Below, in pieces: positions 61,389 to 64,000 of a DNA stretch of 64,000 nucleotides. This DNA is from UBA7957 sp965222695 (GTDB lineage: Bacteria; Pseudomonadota; Gammaproteobacteria; Granulosicoccales; Granulosicoccaceae): the NCBI GenBank assembly GCA_965222695.1, contig OZ244967.1:1302001-1366000 (forward strand), written 5' to 3'. The notes under the pieces were generated by a model, which was given only the letters and a program-made list of their open reading frames with translations, made no database searches and had not been told where the DNA came from. The translations under genes and the position numbers were made by a program. Each line of letters opens with the position of its first letter. Position 1 is the stretch's first letter.

Positions 61389-64000
61389 CCGGTATTCCGC
61401 CTTCCTGTCGCCAAAGCATTGATCGATCGCAGCAGCGGGTCCAGCCAGACCCTTTCTGTTTCCTCTTCTGACTCCGCGCCCTGCCGAAACCTTTTCAGCA
61501 GATTAATCTGAATATGATTGATCGGTTCCATATAAGGCTCTCTGCGTTGTATGGATCTGAGTTCGGCCGGGAAATTTTCCAGACATTGATTTATACCGCA
61601 GATTTCCAGCACGGCTTCGGTACAGGCAGTAAATTCTTCCTGAATCAGACGGTGGAATTCCTCAGCCGTTTCCTGCGATTCACACAGTTGCGCATAGTCC
61701 CATGCTATGTCCAGATTTGTTTTAGCCAGGATACTTTGGCAATTATCCAGCAAGGTCCGAAAATACGGCGACTGTTGATACAGTGTTTTGAGGTGTGTCA
61801 GATTTTCGGGCTTGTATTGAATCAGTTTTCTCAGCCCATAACCGATTCCGTACCAGCCCGGCAGCATATAGCGTGATTGTGACCAGCCGAATACCCAGGG
61901 TATGGCGCGAATGGAATTTTTTGAAAAATCGGTATTGGATCGGTGCGAAGGCCTGGAACCGATATTGAGCATACCGATTTCCTTAACCGGAGTTGCCTGA
62001 TAGAAGAATTCGATAAACGCCTTTTTTTCTTCTGTCAACGATTTGTAGTATTTCTGGCTGAGGTTGCTGAACTCATCCATAATCGTATCCAGATAAGGCG
62101 GTTCGGCGAGTATATTGTCAGGCTTGTTGTAGCTGGCCTTGATCAGACCGGTCACTCCCATGGTCATTTCATATATGGCGGTCTCAAAGTTCCCGTATTT
62201 ACTGGACAGAACTTCTCCTTGTTCAGTAAACCGAATCTCGCCGAGTACGGTTCCCGCGGGTTGGGACAAAATCGCATCGTGCGTGGGTCCACCGCCGCGG
62301 CTGATAGTCCCTCCCCGGCCATGGAACAGACGGATTTGCACACCATGTGCACGCCCGATTTCCACGATGGACTTTTGCGCCTGATAAAGTCTCCATGTCG
62401 AGCTGACTATGCCGCCGTCTTTGCCGGAATCCGAGTAACCCAGCATCACTTCCTGAAGTCCGCCACTTTGACGGATCAGTTCACGGTAACAGGAGTTGGA
62501 AAACAGTTGCTCCAGAACTTTCGGTACTTTATTCAGATCTTCTATAGTCTCGAATAAGGGCGATACGCTTAATTCGCAGAATATCGCCCCTGAACTGTCG
62601 GATCCTGCCAGTTCCGCCAGAGAACCGAGGAACAATACCTCAAGTACATCACTGGCACTGTGCGCCATTGAAATCACATAATTGCCGAAGGTATTGGGGC
62701 TTATCTCGCGCCGCATATCGGCGATCAGGTAGAAAACGTCCAGTGTCTCGCGGGTCTGTTTACTGAGTCCACCCTCTTGCAGCGGAAAAAGTTCACGGCT
62801 GCTCAAGAGTTCTGTTAACAGCTTGATTTTTTCCGATTCCTCAAGATCCCCATATTCCACACTTGCATCACGATGACGAAGAATTTCCGTGACGGCGAGT
62901 TCGTGCACGGACGATTCCTGGCGTATATCCAGCGACGATAGATAAAATCCGAAGGTTTCGGCCAGGCGAATCAGATCCCGCAGACTGCCGGCGGCGATAT
63001 TGGCATCTCCATGCGATCGGAGCGACTGCCGGATGAGCTTCAAGTCGTCCAGAAATTCATTTTCGTCATTATAAGCATCTCCCGGTAAGCTACCCTGGAA
63101 TCCGTAAATTCGCTCTTCAACCAGCTTTAAATTGCATTGCAGCCGGTACCGCATCAAACTGAGTTTCCGCCTGTAGGGTTCTGTCCGATATTCATCGGGT
63201 TCGTTACGAAACGCGCGGTGGGAAATCAGGCGATCGCGCAGCATGGATTGCTGAAACTCCACCGAAGGGGTAATCAGGCGATTCGAGTGCGTCAGTATCC
63301 TGCTCAGATTCTGCAGACGCTGAATGTAAAGCAAGAGGATTTCCCGGTGTTGCCTTCGAACAGCATCCCGTGTGACATCCGCCGTGACATTGGGGTTTCC
63401 GTCCCGGTCGCCCCCTATCCAGCTGCCGAAGCGGATGAAGCTCGGCACTTCCACGCTTAAATGTCCGTCTTTCGATCCGTAGTTGCGTTTTATCGCGCGT
63501 TCGAGGTTGCGGTAAATCGTCGGAACAGCTTCAAATATCGATGTTCTGTAGTAATACAGGCCGTACTTGACTTCCGCTCTGACGGTCGGCCGGCTTACCC
63601 GAACCTCATCGGTATTCCACAGGATCTGGATCTGAGCCCGTAATCTATCGGTAATTTCCTTGCGCTGAAACCGGCTTAGATTCCTTTGATACAGCTTGAG
63701 GTTATCGACAAAGATTCGGCGCAAGGCCTCTTGAATGGTACGGCGGCGTGATTCGGTGGGATGCGCGGTAAAAACGGGGACAAACGAAAGCCCGTCGAGC
63801 AATTTCTGCAATTCCTCTGCCCCTACTCCCTCCTCACTGAACTGCTTCAGGGTTTCGTTAAACGATCCGTACCAAAGCGGTTCATGAGCCATTGCCTGTC
63901 CGCTCCGAAAATGATACTGATGCCCCTCCTCCACCAAACGGATCAGGCTGAAGTAAATATTGAATGCTCTGACAACATGCGTGGTTCTGTCGGCCGACAG
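61385..64000 (-). CDS. ppc: Phosphoenolpyruvate carboxylase (5' end outside window)
   Basis: The frame is open to the right edge, so the first residues are missing; about 871 residues are visible. Catalytic His is in FVPVFTAHPTESRRRTIQEA; GSWIGGDRDGNPNVT, LGYSDSGKDGGIVSSTWRLY and IRLFHGRGGTISRGGGPTHD bind bicarbonate, PEP and metal, and the C-terminus (LLRSINALATGRRNTG) is the allosteric tail with the terminal NTG. It replenishes oxaloacetate from PEP, fitting the sugar metabolism encoded elsewhere in the window. Confidence 0.95.
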   Translation of the reverse strand: MSADRTTHVVRAFNIYFSLIRLVEEGHQYHFRSGQAMAHEPLWYGSFNETLKQFSEEGVGAEELQKLLDGLSFVPVFTAHPTESRRRTIQEALRRIFVDNLKLYQRNLSRFQRKEITDRLRAQIQILWNTDEVRVSRPTVRAEVKYGLYYYRTSIFEAVPTIYRNLERAIKRNYGSKDGHLSVEVPSFIRFGSWIGGDRDGNPNVTADVTRDAVRRQHREILLLYIQRLQNLSRILTHSNRLITPSVEFQQSMLRDRLISHRAFRNEPDEYRTEPYRRKLSLMRYRLQCNLKLVEERIYGFQGSLPGDAYNDENEFLDDLKLIRQSLRSHGDANIAAGSLRDLIRLAETFGFYLSSLDIRQESSVHELAVTEILRHRDASVEYGDLEESEKIKLLTELLSSRELFPLQEGGLSKQTRETLDVFYLIADMRREISPNTFGNYVISMAHSASDVLEVLFLGSLAELAGSDSSGAIFCELSVSPLFETIEDLNKVPKVLEQLFSNSCYRELIRQSGGLQEVMLGYSDSGKDGGIVSSTWRLYQAQKSIVEIGRAHGVQIRLFHGRGGTISRGGGPTHDAILSQPAGTVLGEIRFTEQGEVLSSKYGNFETAIYEMTMGVTGLIKASYNKPDNILAEPPYLDTIMDEFSNLSQKYYKSLTEEKKAFIEFFYQATPVKEIGMLNIGSRPSHRSNTDFSKNSIRAIPWVFGWSQSRYMLPGWYGIGYGLRKLIQYKPENLTHLKTLYQQSPYFRTLLDNCQSILAKTNLDIAWDYAQLCESQETAEEFHRLIQEEFTACTEAVLEICGINQCLENFPAELRSIQRREPYMEPINHIQINLLKRFRQGAESEEETERVWLDPLLRSINALATGRRNTG

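Overview
The window reads as the chromosome of a gammaproteobacterium, probably environmental and storage-oriented. It carries a complete hexR-controlled Entner-Doudoroff block (hexR, pgl, zwf / edd, eda), a complete five-step histidine utilisation locus in the Pseudomonas-type arrangement using hutF and hutG (hutC-hutF / hutI-hutH-hutG-hutU), polyhydroxyalkanoate-linked genes, and glycogen genes (glgX, a free-standing CBM48 protein, glgC). A dispersed repeat of the GTAGGAGCGAGG...CCTCGCGA type (REP-like) recurs at least six times. The genus cannot be fixed from the sequence alone.

Layout. 0-5.8 kb: tandem-domain universal stress protein (cut by the left edge), a Ca2+/cation antiporter, an AlgP/histone-H1-like lysine-rich protein, a PHA-system protein, an unknown membrane protein and a YcaQ/AlkX-type DNA glycosylase. 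5.8-10.3 kb: two exported hydrolases, a formyltransferase-like protein, two small exported proteins and DUF302. 10.7-13.0 kb: thiolase and a sulfotransferase-like protein. 13.1-18.9 kb: Entner-Doudoroff genes with two HexR-like operators between zwf and edd. 18.9-24.5 kb: carboxynorspermidine synthase, DUF1840, two tandem Lcl/DUF1566 exported proteins, a membrane-anchored unknown and nadE. 24.5-32.6 kb: the hut locus, closed at both ends by MITE-like elements that supply or abut the last stop codons. 32.7-36.2 kb: a dehydrogenase, DinB, a ParDE remnant and a NucS/DUF91-type nuclease.

36.4-50.4 kb is a mobile-element graveyard. In order it holds a decapitated IS4 transposase, an intact IS66-type element, a decapitated IS1380 transposase, an intact IS4-family element with an 11-bp target duplication and a probable programmed -1 frameshift, IS110 and IS66 remnants, a group II intron with its reverse transcriptase lodged between two IS66 tnpC halves, a chimeric second copy of the IS4 element, and IS3 and IS21 remnants. 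Scattered through it are three markedly AT-rich cargo genes: a JmjC/cupin oxygenase, a sulfotransferase-like protein and a TPR-2OG/Fe(II) oxygenase. They look foreign and may be the debris of one island.

50.4-64 kb returns to a core-like background: an STN-domain exported protein, VapBC and MntA/HepT toxin-antitoxin pairs, glycogen genes, gamma-glutamyltransferase, a GMC oxidoreductase and PEP carboxylase (cut by the right edge).

Functionally, glucose-6-phosphate is oxidised through zwf-pgl-edd-eda, while glgC/glgX make and remodel glycogen. The thiolase and PHA protein point to polyester storage, ppc to anaplerosis, and hut to using histidine as a carbon and nitrogen source. No rRNA, tRNA or CRISPR array was seen.
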